The notes: generated by a model not told the origin, from the sequence alone. A stretch of 64,000 nt of DNA from an uncultured Allomuricauda sp. (GCF_947499585.1 NZ_CANMOO010000004.1:186001-250000), one strand, 5' to 3'. Positions 54,136 to 63,740 are shown, counted from the first letter of the stretch. Program-made: numbers and translations.

Positions 54136-54777
54136 ATGAATGTAGATTTAATATCTAAATATTTTACGACACTCACCGATGCCCAAAAGCAACATTTTAA
54201 GGGCTTAGAAGTGCTTTATCAAGATTGGAACCAAAAGATAAATGTGGTATCCCGTAAAGACATAGATGAGCTTTATCTACGACATGTATTGCATTCCTTG
54301 GGAATTGCTAAAATCCAAGGGTTTAATGAGGGTTCTAAAATTTTGGATGTTGGAACCGGTGGCGGATTTCCTGGTATTCCTCTGGCAATTTTATTTCCCA
54401 ATACCCATTTTACCTTAGTGGACGCAATTGGAAAGAAAATTAAGGTGGTACAGGGAGTTGTTGAGGGCCTTCAATTGGAAAACGTATCCGCTAAGCATAT
54501 TAGGGTTGAGGATTTAACCGAGCAGTTTGATTTTATTGTTAGTAGAGCGGTTGCAGCTATGCCAACCTTTGTGCATTGGACCAAAGGGAAAATTAAAAAA
54601 GATTCGGCTCACGAAAGAAAAAATGGAATTTTCTATCTAAAAGGAGGGGATTTGACCGAGGAATTGAAAGAGTATAAAACAGCTGAAATCTTTGATTTAA
54701 AAGAATATTTTAATGAAGATTTTTTTAAAACTAAAAAAGTAGTGTACTTACCGCAAAAGTTTAAGAATCCCTCTTAA
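54136..54777 (+). CDS. rsmG: 16S rRNA (guanine(527)-N7)-methyltransferase
   Basis: A 213-residue enzyme from the ATG at 54136; an upstream GTG at 54094 would add 14 unconserved residues. Motifs are N-x-V-S-R near 38, R-H-V-L-H-S near 49, D-V-G-T-G-G-G-F-P-G-I-P-L-A near 71-84, and V-S-R-A-V-A near 134, all typical of RsmG. It methylates G527 of 16S rRNA. It is divergent from the desaturase gene and overlaps a possible small antisense gene at its end. Confidence 0.93.
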   Translation: MNVDLISKYFTTLTDAQKQHFKGLEVLYQDWNQKINVVSRKDIDELYLRHVLHSLGIAKIQGFNEGSKILDVGTGGGFPGIPLAILFPNTHFTLVDAIGKKIKVVQGVVEGLQLENVSAKHIRVEDLTEQFDFIVSRAVAAMPTFVHWTKGKIKKDSAHERKNGIFYLKGGDLTEELKEYKTAEIFDLKEYFNEDFFKTKKVVYLPQKFKNPS

Positions 54778-54896
54778 GTATTGTGCACGTTATAATATAC
54801 TATTCTACACTTTCTAGAGTATTCCTTTGCATATTGCCATAGAGCATCAAATTGTTCAGTCATCAATTTCAGCCAATTGTATATTTGTTGTTTCAT
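54774..54896 (-). CDS. Possible 40-residue microprotein
   Basis: A frame from ATG 54896 to TAA 54774-54776, overlapping the rsmG stop. The product begins M-K-Q-Q-I-Y-N-W-L and has aromatic residues spaced as on one face of an amphipathic helix (W-L-K-L-M-T-E-Q-F-D-A-L-W-Q-Y-A). It looks more protein-like than chance, but no family is known to me. The remaining gap (54897-55271) shows no convincing gene. Confidence 0.4.
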   Translation of the reverse strand: MKQQIYNWLKLMTEQFDALWQYAKEYSRKCRIVYYNVHNT

Positions 54897-55271
54897 TTTG
54901 ATGTGAATTGAAGGGTTAAAATGAACTAATTACATTTAATTTACTATTACTTAACGTTAAATTTACATATAAAATTGTATTATTCCAATAATATGGGTCT
55001 TAATTTGGAAAAACCACGTAATTACTCTATAAGTTTAAAAGGGTGATTTAGATTATTTTACAACAGTAAGATTGGCGAAAAAGACTAAAGATTTCATCAG
55101 TGTAAGTTTGGATAAAATCAAATGTATTGAGCCAACCGCACAATTGTTTTTAGTGAGTTTAGCCTTTTATTGCAAAAACTATTTTCTATTAAGAAATTTT
55201 AAGAATAGCGTTAGAACGGGGTACGTAATATGGTTTTTATGTATCAGCTTTACAAAAAATTTAATACAGCG

Positions 55272-56109
55272 TTATTTTTTTTCAATTCCCAGAAGTTTCC
55301 CATTGTGCCAGTATTCAGTTGATGTTTTTTGTCCGTTTAGGTTATAGTAGTGGTGCTTGTTAATAGCTTTACTTTCTTTAAAAACGCCCTCGTATTTTGG
55401 ATTACTATTTTTATGATATTCTTTGTGAATACCATCTTTGTTGCCATTGAAGAACTCTGTTTCGGTTTTTAATATTCCATTGGCGTAATATTCTTTAAAA
55501 GATTGGCGTTGCCGATTATCTTCTAATAATTTGATTTCTCTTTGGATTTTAAGTGCGCCGTCTTTATGAAATTCCCAAAGTAAAGTCATTTTTAACTTTT
55601 GTGTAGAACCTTTATTGAAGTTATAAAAATAGGCTTTGCTTAATTCCAATTTGCCATCACTACCAAATTTATGCATACTTATTTCTTTATCGGCTACGTA
55701 GTAATGTGAACTTATAAGCTTCCTGTTTCGGTCATAAAAAAGTGAATTTCCATGCTGTAAGCCATAATTGTAATTGCATTTTGATTTTACAACCCCATTT
55801 TCATAATGCTCTGACCATAGGCCATGTCTTTTCCCTGGATTAATGTTTAATGTATCATTATAATAATGAGCTTTACTTTCCGTGCTTTGAGCTTGGACAG
55901 CCTCTTTTGTGGTGTTACACTCTTTAAACTGACCTTCAATTTTTATTCTACCATTTTTGTGATACTCAACATATAAACTGTCCAAGGTATTGTCTTTCAA
56001 ATAGCTTTCAATTTTAATTTACCCATCAATATATTTTTCAGCATACTTTAATTGCATATAGCCATTACTGGAAATACAGATTGAAAAAAAAGAAACAGAT
56101 AATGTTTAG
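55272..56109 (-). pseudogene. MORN-repeat protein gene interrupted by a stop codon
   Basis: Downstream of a TTG at 56000 the frame codes 242 residues of MORN_2-type repeats (E-Y-H-K-N-G-x-I-K-I-E-G, E-H-Y-E-N-G-V-V-K-S, D-G-x-H-K-E-Y). Just upstream, seven codons from that TTG, a TAA (56019-56021) breaks the repeat Y-A-E-K-Y-I-D-G-[stop]-I-K-I-E-S, and the frame goes on to about 56109. No ATG with a signal peptide is seen there. The gene is probably a pseudogene or truncated at its 5' end. It resembles the intact MORN lipoprotein at 5073. The rest of the gap to 56323 shows no gene. Confidence 0.6.
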
Positions 56110-56323
56110 AGCAGCTCATTTATACACTTTACTAAATGTGCTAAAGGAAGCATGACTCATGTGAAGAAATATATAGAAATCTTTCTTCAGATAAAGGGGA
56201 GATCTTACGGTTCTAGTCTTTGGGTTTATGAATGATATGTACTAATAAAGGTATTGTGTGAAGCATATTTTGGTTATAGGGAATTGAAACCTGAAATCGA
56301 TTCTATTCCTAAAAGAATTTCTT

Positions 56324-57361
56324 CTATAACTTCTTGTACAGTTTACCATCCTCTGCTAAAGAATAGCCTACAATTTGGTTTTTGTCGTTTCTTCTAAAGA
56401 AAATTTCATCATCACCAATATTAGAGAATGTATCATCCACTTCATGATAAAGTGGATAAACCAACTCATCTATCATTGTATAAAGGTCGCCATCCTTTTT
56501 ATTGATTTTCAATGTAATTTGACCGCCATCTTTGTACTCATAAAGCCCTTCAAAAGGCATCAGATCAGTAGTGGATATTCTGTTTTCATATGGATTATCC
56601 TCAGACAGGATTAACCCATCACCAAGTTGCCAATTATCATATTCCATATTGTATGCAATGCGCTTAGCGGCATTTAACCCATGTAGTTTTGCAACCAAAT
56701 GTAATGCGCCATCTATTCCTGCAGATATACCTGCTGTCGTGATCACCTTTCCATTGTCCACAAAACGCACATTTTTACGAACATTTATTTTAGGATAGTT
56801 GTCTCGGAGGTTGTCTAGCGAACTGTGGAATGTTGTTGCTGTTTTCCCATCCAATATTCCCGCTTCGGCCAAAATAAAAGCTCCGGTACAAACTGAAAAA
56901 TGATATGCTACATTTTCTTGTTTTTTAATCCATTTCATCACCTCAGGGTTTTTAGAGGTTGGTGATGCATTACCTCCAAAAAATGCCAAAATATCTGCCT
57001 CAGGTGCATTGTCTATAGTATAATCTGGAATAACACTAAGAATGCCTTGTGACTTTATTGGTTCTTTGGTAGCGGAAACAGTGAAAACGTTAAACCCAGC
57101 ATAGGACAACACTTCCATGGGGCCAGCAAAATCAAGGACTTCAACTCTGTCCTGTAAATAGAAGGCAATGGTTTTTAAATCTTCTTTTTTCATAAGCTTC
57201 ATATTACAGAATGAACATATTCCGGGACTGTCATGTTCATCATTATCACATTTAAGCCCACATGGAGGGCAAACATATACTTCGGATGTTTTGATGCTAT
57301 TTTGGGGGTAACTGAATGCAATTCCAAAAAGCAATAAGAATGGTATTACTAATCTGCTCAT
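56324..57361 (-). CDS. DJ-1/PfpI protein with N-terminal Cys-rich metal-binding segment
   Basis: A 345-residue secreted protein with three parts. After the signal (to about 19) comes a zinc-ribbon-like stretch with Cys31, Cys34, Cys38, Cys49 and Cys52, reminiscent of the heavy-metal-binding domain of copper ATPases. A DJ-1/PfpI domain follows (about 65-250) with F-A-G-P-M-E-V-L near 79-86 and the nucleophile in S-V-C-T-G-A-F near 157. The last 75 residues form a small beta domain (F-E-G-L-Y-E-Y-K-D-G-G-Q). It lies just downstream of a GlxA-type regulator. Confidence 0.8.
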   Translation of the reverse strand: MSRLVIPFLLLFGIAFSYPQNSIKTSEVYVCPPCGLKCDNDEHDSPGICSFCNMKLMKKEDLKTIAFYLQDRVEVLDFAGPMEVLSYAGFNVFTVSATKEPIKSQGILSVIPDYTIDNAPEADILAFFGGNASPTSKNPEVMKWIKKQENVAYHFSVCTGAFILAEAGILDGKTATTFHSSLDNLRDNYPKINVRKNVRFVDNGKVITTAGISAGIDGALHLVAKLHGLNAAKRIAYNMEYDNWQLGDGLILSEDNPYENRISTTDLMPFEGLYEYKDGGQITLKINKKDGDLYTMIDELVYPLYHEVDDTFSNIGDDEIFFRRNDKNQIVGYSLAEDGKLYKKL

Positions 57362-57441
57362 TTTTTTGATTTTTGATGAGCTACAAAGTTAACCTACCCA
57401 TTTTGCTTTAGGAAGGACAACCATGCGCAACATCGGGACAA

Positions 57442-58410
57442 TTATTCTCGCCATTCTGAAGGAAGAGAGGCAGTATGTTTTTTAAGCAAAGTTCTTAATT
57501 GATTACTGCTTTGAAATCCACATGCCGTGGATACGGTACTCACTTTAGAGCCATTTGAGAGTAGTTGCACGGCACGCTCAACACGAAGCTTAACCAAATA
57601 ATCGCCTATTGTAATTCCAGTGGTCCTTTTAAACAAGCGTGTCAAGTTTCTTGGGCTCATATGCACATTTTCAGCAAGCTCTTCTATTTTTAATTTTTTA
57701 TCAAGATTTTGGGCTAAAGTATCTTGGGCCTGATGGATGCGATTGTCCAAATGATTTCGGTACTGTAAAAAGACGCTAAGTTGTGGGTCGTGTTCTGTTC
57801 GGCGAAGGTATATCACTACTTCTTTGGCGATTTTTGTAGCGAAAACAGGTCCATAGAGCTCTTCTAAAAGAAATAAAGCTAAATCTATTCCTGATGAAAC
57901 TCCAGCACTGGAATATAGATTGCCGTCTTTAACGATTAACCTATCTGAACGTAGTTTTGTATTGGGAAACCTTGATTGAAACTCCTCTAAATATTTCCAA
58001 TGGGTAGTGCAATTTTTCCCATCAAAAAGACCTGCAAAAGCTATGACGTATGCACCAGTACAGATAGAACAGATTTTAGCACTGTTTTGATTTTGTTTGT
58101 GCAACCACAGAAAAAATCGCTGGTTTTGTTGTACAAATTTTTCATCAAAAAATAGATGGGATTCCAAACCTGGAATAAAAAGAAGATCATGAATTCCTAA
58201 TGTAAAGTTTTCAAAACCCTCTAAATTACCTAGCGAAATCCCAGCACTTGATACTTCTTTGTTCGAGGTGTTTAGACTTAAATAATGAGTTTCTATCTGG
58301 GCACCATACTCATTTGCTTCATAAAAAAGATGCGCTGGACCTGCCATGTCCAGAAGCTGTACTTCTGGCGGCACAAGAAAGAAAGCTCTATGTTTATTTT
58401 GGTTCTTCAA
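57442..58410 (-). CDS. GlxA family transcriptional regulator (DJ-1 domain plus AraC domain)
   Basis: A 322-residue regulator: DJ-1/PfpI-like sensing domain (about 8-190, with D-M-A-G-P near 21 and I-C-T-G-A-Y near 116) and AraC double helix-turn-helix (about 215-320, with M-S-P-R-N-L-T-R-L-F-K and A-C-G-F-Q-S-S-N-Q-L-R). It overlaps the arylamine N-acetyltransferase gene by 17 bp and sits 80 bp before the DJ-1 gene. The three probably form one regulated unit. Confidence 0.92.
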   Translation of the reverse strand: MKNQNKHRAFFLVPPEVQLLDMAGPAHLFYEANEYGAQIETHYLSLNTSNKEVSSAGISLGNLEGFENFTLGIHDLLFIPGLESHLFFDEKFVQQNQRFFLWLHKQNQNSAKICSICTGAYVIAFAGLFDGKNCTTHWKYLEEFQSRFPNTKLRSDRLIVKDGNLYSSAGVSSGIDLALFLLEELYGPVFATKIAKEVVIYLRRTEHDPQLSVFLQYRNHLDNRIHQAQDTLAQNLDKKLKIEELAENVHMSPRNLTRLFKRTTGITIGDYLVKLRVERAVQLLSNGSKVSTVSTACGFQSSNQLRTLLKKHTASLPSEWRE

Positions 58411-59161
58411 TTTTTACAATAATATCGAAGTATTCTTTAAGATAGGTCTCGAATAGGTCTTTGTTAAATTCGATTTCTTTAGTTTTCGACCCTTCAGTAA
58501 TTTTTATTTTACTGTTATTCAGTGTGATACGTCCATGCTCAGTGCTTATGGAAATCACCTTTTTTTGAGTGAAATGAGACTCTTTACTGGTTTGGTGATA
58601 TTCGCACATATCCTTAAATTCAGATAATTTGTACTGTTTTGTGCTAAAGATATACTGTGGTTCTAAAGCATTATTTTTTTGTTCGGACACCCTCAAATAG
58701 TCTTTGTCATAATTATCAAAAACAAACTTTCCGTAATCATCAACGAGGGTTTTATTAAACTTTAATGGAAGAGGTTCTAATGAGAATTTCCCAAAGCCCA
58801 CATCGACCAGGAATTGTTCTGTCCCAATGTTTGCTAGGATAGCCAAGTGATCCTTCTCCTTGCCGTATTGTTCTTTTTCAGAATATACCCGTGCAGAAAT
58901 AATTTTTGCGTTAAATCCAATTTCCTTCAGAAGAGTATAAAAAAGACTGTTGAGTTCGTAACAGAACCCACCTCTTTTACGGTTGACGATTTTCTCAAAA
59001 ATTGTATCAATATCCAAAACGATTTGTTTTTTGTAATGAATATCTAAATTTTCAAAGGGCACACTTAACAAGTGTGCCCTTTGAAGTCCAAACAAAGTTT
59101 GTTTGTCAATTTCAACCTTTTTATTATAATTAATTCTTTTCAAATAGGCCGAAACGTTCAT
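58394..59161 (-). CDS. nat: Arylamine N-acetyltransferase
   Basis: About 255 residues from the ATG at 59161; the frame extends to 59248 into the aldehyde dehydrogenase gene, but the NAT family start fits here (M-N-V-S-A-Y-L-K-R-I). The catalytic Cys67 is in R-G-G-F-C-Y-E-L-N. The His-Asp partners are in D-H-L-A-I-L near 106 and V-D-V-G-F-G near 120. It transfers acetyl groups from acetyl-CoA to arylamines, often for detoxification. It is coupled to the GlxA gene. Confidence 0.92.
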   Translation of the reverse strand: MNVSAYLKRINYNKKVEIDKQTLFGLQRAHLLSVPFENLDIHYKKQIVLDIDTIFEKIVNRKRGGFCYELNSLFYTLLKEIGFNAKIISARVYSEKEQYGKEKDHLAILANIGTEQFLVDVGFGKFSLEPLPLKFNKTLVDDYGKFVFDNYDKDYLRVSEQKNNALEPQYIFSTKQYKLSEFKDMCEYHQTSKESHFTQKKVISISTEHGRITLNNSKIKITEGSKTKEIEFNKDLFETYLKEYFDIIVKIEEPK

Positions 59162-59175
59162 TGTATGTGATTTAT

Positions 59176-60804
59176 TTACCCCAAAAATGGATATCTGTAA
59201 TCTTCTGGAGTAACAAAAGTCTCTTTTATCAACCTTGGAGATACCCAACGCAATAAATTTTGAGCAGAACCGGCTTTATCATTGGTACCTGAAGCTCTTG
59301 CTCCTCCAAATGGTTGTTGTCCTACTACAGCTCCGGTTGGCTTATCATTGATATAGAAATTACCGGCACAATTTTGAAGAGCCTTAGTGGCTTCATCAAT
59401 TGCATAACGATCTGTGGCCAAAACAGCACCTGTTAAAGCGTATTCTGATGTGCTGTCTACCAATTCCAAAGTTTTCGCCCAGTCAGCATCCTCATATACA
59501 TAGATGGTAACTACAGGACCAAAAAGCTCAGTACACATTGTAGTGTATTTTGGGTCTTGGGTTAAGATAACCGTAGGTTCTATAAAATAACCGACAGATT
59601 TGTCATAGTTACCTCCAGCAATTATTTCTGCATTGCTATCAGCTTTGGCCTGATCAATATATTTGGCAAGCTTATCAAAAGAACCTTCGTGGATTACGGC
59701 AGTAATAAAATTACTCATATCCGCAGGAGAACCAGGCTTATTAAAAGAGGCAATATCCGCTTTAACAAAATCTAAAACTTCAGTTGCGATAGATTTTGGT
59801 AGGTATACTCTTGATGCAGCACTACATTTTTGTCCTTGAAACTCAAATGCTCCTCTAATAATGGCTGTAGATACTTGTTTTGGTTTTGCAGATGGGTGTG
59901 CAACAATAAAATCTTTTCCACCTGTCTCTCCAACAATCTTTGGATATGTTTTATAAGTGTGGATGTTATTTCCTATCTGTTTCCATAATTCTTTAAAGAC
60001 AAAAGTGGAACCTGTAAAATGAAGGCCAGAAAAATCCGGGCTCGAAAGAACAGTCTCGGTAACCATTACCGGATCTCCGAAAACAACATTGATTACTCCG
60101 CCTGGCAACCCAGCTTCTTTGAAAACATCAATAATTACTTTTGCAGAGAACACTTGACTGTCACTTGGCTTCCAGATAACAACGTTCCCCATCATTGCTG
60201 CACTTGCTGGTAGATTCCCTGCAATGGCAGTAAAATTAAATGGTGTAATGGCGTATATAAAACCTTCTAATGGACGATATTCAACTCGATTCCAGATACC
60301 TTCTGCAGATTCTGGTTGCTCAGTATAAATCTGAGTCATGTATTCTACATTGAATCTAAGAAAATCTATAAATTCACAAGCGGCATCAATCTCAGCTTGA
60401 TGAATTGTTTTAGACTGCGCGATCATGGTGGCAGCGTTGATTTTTGCGCGGTAAGGACCCGCTATTAGTTCGGCAGCTTTTAAGAAAATAGCGGCACGCT
60501 GTTCCCAAGTTAAATTGGCCCAGGCTTCTCGCGCTTCCAAACCGTTTGCAATAGCTTGCTCTACATGTTTCTTTTCAGCTAAGTGGAATTTTCCAACTAT
60601 ATGCTTATGCTCATGTGGTGGCGACATGGATCTAGTATTTCCAGTCTTTATTTCCTCAGAACCTATATATAAAGGAACTTCAACATTACCCTTGTAGTAT
60701 GCATCGTATTGTTGCAGTACTTCTTCACGTTCCGGAGTGCCGGGAGCAAAACTCTTTATTGGCTCGTTATATGCCGTTGGAACTTGAAAAAAACCTTTTC
60801 CCAT
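59176..60804 (-). CDS. pruA: L-glutamate gamma-semialdehyde (P5C) dehydrogenase
   Basis: A 542-residue aldehyde dehydrogenase of the P5C type that oxidises glutamate semialdehyde to glutamate in proline degradation. Motifs are the catalytic Cys in Q-G-Q-K-C-S-A-A-S-R near 318, Glu in V-G-E-T-G-G-K-D near 284, and F-T-G-S-T-F near 262. The N-terminal N-E-P-I-K-S-F-A-P-G-T-P-E-R stretch is the family mark. A TACCTTTG promoter box lies 32 bp upstream. The nat gene follows 14 bp after its stop. Confidence 0.95.
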   Translation of the reverse strand: MGKGFFQVPTAYNEPIKSFAPGTPEREEVLQQYDAYYKGNVEVPLYIGSEEIKTGNTRSMSPPHEHKHIVGKFHLAEKKHVEQAIANGLEAREAWANLTWEQRAAIFLKAAELIAGPYRAKINAATMIAQSKTIHQAEIDAACEFIDFLRFNVEYMTQIYTEQPESAEGIWNRVEYRPLEGFIYAITPFNFTAIAGNLPASAAMMGNVVIWKPSDSQVFSAKVIIDVFKEAGLPGGVINVVFGDPVMVTETVLSSPDFSGLHFTGSTFVFKELWKQIGNNIHTYKTYPKIVGETGGKDFIVAHPSAKPKQVSTAIIRGAFEFQGQKCSAASRVYLPKSIATEVLDFVKADIASFNKPGSPADMSNFITAVIHEGSFDKLAKYIDQAKADSNAEIIAGGNYDKSVGYFIEPTVILTQDPKYTTMCTELFGPVVTIYVYEDADWAKTLELVDSTSEYALTGAVLATDRYAIDEATKALQNCAGNFYINDKPTGAVVGQQPFGGARASGTNDKAGSAQNLLRWVSPRLIKETFVTPEDYRYPFLG

Positions 60805-60835
60805 AATGGTGAATTTTATGTGTTAAAAATTCCAC

Positions 60836-60843
60836 CAAAGGTA
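60836..60843 (-). promoter_or_regulatory. Candidate promoter (TACCTTTG) of pruA
   Basis: A TAnnTTTG box on the minus strand 32 bp before the pruA ATG, with a TTG about 14 bp further upstream. Confidence 0.55.
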
Positions 60844-60877
60844 GTGAAAGGAATAGCCAATATAAAATGAATTCTAA

Positions 60878-61264
60878 CTAGTTTATGGCAAAAGGAGCTG
60901 CAAACTTAAAGGTTGGGATATCTACTTCAAATTCTTCTGTTGAAGTGAAATTGACCATGTGATAATAGCCGCGCATAGCACCAATAGGGGATGCCAACAA
61001 ACAACCAGAACTGTAGGTGTGCGATTTACCAGGTTTTATTACAGGTTTCTTACCAATTACACCTTCACCGTCAACAGTTTCTATTTCTTTAAGTGCATCA
61101 AAAATATCCCAATGCCTAGCAGTTAGCTGAACCGAGTCTTTACTTTGGTTTTCTATGGTGATAGTATATCCAAAAGCATAATGCATTTTGTAGTTTTTAA
61201 AGAATGTGCCCTCGAAAGTGGTTTGCACAGATACTTTAATTCCTTTTGTGATTTGAGTGAACAT
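60878..61264 (-). CDS. apaG: ApaG family protein
   Basis: A 128-residue protein from the ATG at 61264 (M-F-T-Q-I-T-K-G-I-K-V-S-V); a start at 61285 would overlap the previous gene. The fibronectin-III-like fold is marked by F-G-Y-T-I-T-I-E-N, Q-L-T-A-R-H-W, V-D-G-E-G-V-I-G-K-x-P and G-x-M-R-G-Y-Y. It lies 4 bp after the DUF3667 gene stop, so it is likely co-expressed. Its role is uncertain, with links to Mg/Co sensitivity in enterobacteria. Confidence 0.95.
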   Translation of the reverse strand: MFTQITKGIKVSVQTTFEGTFFKNYKMHYAFGYTITIENQSKDSVQLTARHWDIFDALKEIETVDGEGVIGKKPVIKPGKSHTYSSGCLLASPIGAMRGYYHMVNFTSTEEFEVDIPTFKFAAPFAIN

Positions 61265-61268
61265 AGTT

Positions 61269-62465
61269 CTAATAGGTAAAGACACTTCCCGTAAACAAAA
61301 TGATTACCACAATAAAACCTAAAAAGGCGAACATCGTGTTTAGGAAAATGTATTTGACAATCGTTTTAACCCTTCCTTGCCCATAAAATTTTCTCATTGC
61401 TTTGTACAGGTAAAAACCGAAAATCAGTAAAAAAATACCGGCACTCGTCACACTAAAAATAGAATCTATTATTAGGCTAAGGATGAGCAAGATAAATAAT
61501 AATGATTGGTTGTGAAAGCTAAAGATAAGATGATCGGTGTAGGTGTATTTTTTTCTGATGTAAACCACCCAAAGGAAAACTGTGAATATGGGAAGAAAGA
61601 AGAAAATGACCAAAGGCAGCTTGGCAATTGTATTGTTTAAGTATGTACCAGGTTGTGCAATTGCTTTAAGAGAGCTCTTGGATCCATTAAAGGCCACTTT
61701 ATTTCTCCATGTTTCATTGGCCCCATATTTTTCTTTTGCTTCTTCGAAGGTTTTTATTGAGTCCTTTTGCAGAAATGTAAAGAAAAACTCCATTCTTCCC
61801 CCAAGACCTCCAGAATTGTTGTTTTGAAGGTTTTCAAAGTATTTTCGAGGATTTGCAAGCATAAAAGAATCTTTTTTTGCCTCTTCTTTTATCCCTTGAC
61901 CTATTAAAGTCTGCAGTGAGTCTAAATTTTGAATTCCTGGAATAGGAACGTTTTCTAAATTTTTCAGGGAATCAAGCTGTTTTAGTGCTTTTTCGGTCTG
62001 TTCCTTTGCGTTGATGCTGTCAGCGGCAGTTTTTCCATTGTTAAAACTGTAGGACATGGGGCCAGTTTGCTCAATTTTATCTTCTAAACCAAGATTGTCC
62101 AAATTGGAAAAACTATTATCATAAGTGACCATTAAAAAATACAGAAATGCCAAACTTAATAGAAATCGGAATGGATTGGTATAGGCGATACGCTTACCTT
62201 TAATATAATCTTTGGTCATGGTGCCCGGTCTTACCAGAAGGGCATATAGTGTTTTTAATAACTTGGAATCGTAGTTGATCAAGTTAGAAAAGAACTCATC
62301 CCAAAAATCTTTAAGGACTAATTTCTTGGTGCTATTGGCCTGAGAGCAATTGGGGCAATATTTATCGCTTATGTCAAGAAGGTGACCACAATTAAGACAT
62401 TTGGTTCCTCTAAACTTAAGTTCATAGCGGCCTTTGGTTATTAAGGTTGGTTTTTTATCCTCCAT
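61269..62465 (-). CDS. DUF3667 membrane protein with zinc-ribbon N-terminus
   Basis: A 398-residue protein. Residues 18-40 contain two CxxC pairs (C-L-N-C-G-H and C-P-N-C-S-Q), the zinc ribbon of DUF3667 proteins, followed by a segment with M-T-K-D-Y-I-K-G-K-R. About five membrane helices (near 97-115 and 285-395) flank a long soluble region rich in Lys/Asn. The family is widespread in Bacteroidota and has no known function. It is coupled to apaG. Confidence 0.85.
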   Translation of the reverse strand: MEDKKPTLITKGRYELKFRGTKCLNCGHLLDISDKYCPNCSQANSTKKLVLKDFWDEFFSNLINYDSKLLKTLYALLVRPGTMTKDYIKGKRIAYTNPFRFLLSLAFLYFLMVTYDNSFSNLDNLGLEDKIEQTGPMSYSFNNGKTAADSINAKEQTEKALKQLDSLKNLENVPIPGIQNLDSLQTLIGQGIKEEAKKDSFMLANPRKYFENLQNNNSGGLGGRMEFFFTFLQKDSIKTFEEAKEKYGANETWRNKVAFNGSKSSLKAIAQPGTYLNNTIAKLPLVIFFFLPIFTVFLWVVYIRKKYTYTDHLIFSFHNQSLLFILLILSLIIDSIFSVTSAGIFLLIFGFYLYKAMRKFYGQGRVKTIVKYIFLNTMFAFLGFIVVIILFTGSVFTY

Positions 62466-62495
62466 TCCATTTCAAGGATTAGGAGCTAAAGATAA

Positions 62496-63740
62496 TTAAT
62501 TGCTGATATTTCTAGAATTAACGGAACCTATTCCTATAATACTATCATACATATCACCAAAATCACGGTAATAAACAAGAATAAGATAGTTGTTTTCAGT
62601 AAAGTGAAAGTTTCCACTTACATAGTTAAGGTCAATGGTGTCATCCTGTCGTTCAACTACATATTTATAATTGTAAAAGCCTTGCTTCATAACAAGGGTA
62701 AGTTCCATCTTTCCTGTTTCTGAATTAAAAGTCATTTTGTTTTCTTCACCTAAGTCATAGTTATTGAACTTTCCAAAAACGTAAACATTGTCCAGCCCAA
62801 TCTCGTTTGAATAAGGAAGGCTAAAATGAATTTCGGTATACTCCGCTTCTCTAGATACATCTTCACCTTGTAAGGTTCGTATAACAAAGTCACCATTTAT
62901 ATCAGGGAAATAGGTGTACGGTCTGTCATACCTATAGGTGTTGGTGAATAGATAGTGATTATATAATTCTTTGAACTCAATTTTGGATATGGCAAAAGTT
63001 GGTGACCTTAAATCCTTGGTATCAAAATTCAAGAATTCATTGCCTCCATAAAAACTTGTTTCCTGGTCATATTTATACACAAGCTCGGTTCCAACCGTAA
63101 ATTGCGGTTTTATATTGTACAAAGCTGTTGGCCAAAAGTGGTTTTGTAAAATAGCCACTTTAACTTCTTTCTTTGGGTTAACCACAGGGAACCCTGCGGT
63201 ATTAACATTAAATTGGACTACCTGTTTTTCATTAAGGAAGTTAAAATCCCTAGAGCGTTTTACGGTGCCACCAACGGTTACCAAATCCCTGTACACCAAA
63301 AATCTTCGTGAAAATTGCAGTTCGCCATAACTGTTATGAATTTCTAAAACATAATTGCCACTTACTTTTAAACGTACATTTTCATTGGGGATGGTCAGTC
63401 TATAGTTGGAATAGGGCTGAAGAGTGTTATAGCTATTTTCATAATCAATGATGCGCTGGTTATCTATTCCAATTAGGTATTGCGATTTTAACAATTGTGA
63501 TGGGGTCCAATCGTAATCACAATGTATAATTTTGTAATAATAGTCTTGTTCATTAGCTGTAAGGTCATCAAATTCCAAAGTCATGGATTCTCCAAGTTTG
63601 ATGAGAGGGAATTGATCTTCTGTAGGACCTTTAAAAACTATGGACTTTATATTGACTGGAGGATTAACTTCTTCCTGTACCTGTGCAAAAATGCTGGAAA
63701 CAAAAAGGAGTAAAAAGATTTGTTTGATCACAAAGCGCAT
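62496..63740 (-). CDS. Type IX secretion system plug protein (DUF5103)
   Basis: A 414-residue secreted protein (signal to about 19) with the DUF5103 layout: an N-terminal beta domain with Y-Y-Y-K-I-I-H-C-D-Y-D-W near 64-75 and a C-terminal domain ending with V-Y-V-F-G-K-F-N-N-Y and Y-V-S-G-N-F-H-F-T-E-N-N-Y. In Flavobacterium johnsoniae this family closes the SprA pore of the T9SS when it is idle. It lies 30 bp upstream of the DUF3667-apaG pair, in the same direction. Confidence 0.85.
   Translation of the reverse strand: MRFVIKQIFLLLFVSSIFAQVQEEVNPPVNIKSIVFKGPTEDQFPLIKLGESMTLEFDDLTANEQDYYYKIIHCDYDWTPSQLLKSQYLIGIDNQRIIDYENSYNTLQPYSNYRLTIPNENVRLKVSGNYVLEIHNSYGELQFSRRFLVYRDLVTVGGTVKRSRDFNFLNEKQVVQFNVNTAGFPVVNPKKEVKVAILQNHFWPTALYNIKPQFTVGTELVYKYDQETSFYGGNEFLNFDTKDLRSPTFAISKIEFKELYNHYLFTNTYRYDRPYTYFPDINGDFVIRTLQGEDVSREAEYTEIHFSLPYSNEIGLDNVYVFGKFNNYDLGEENKMTFNSETGKMELTLVMKQGFYNYKYVVERQDDTIDLNYVSGNFHFTENNYLILVYYRDFGDMYDSIIGIGSVNSRNISN

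Noticed and set aside
55072-55347. A 91-codon plus-strand frame beginning with TTG
   Set aside because: Its 3' third is antisense to the MORN-repeat gene, it has no ATG, and its hydrophobic stretches follow from AT-rich sequence.
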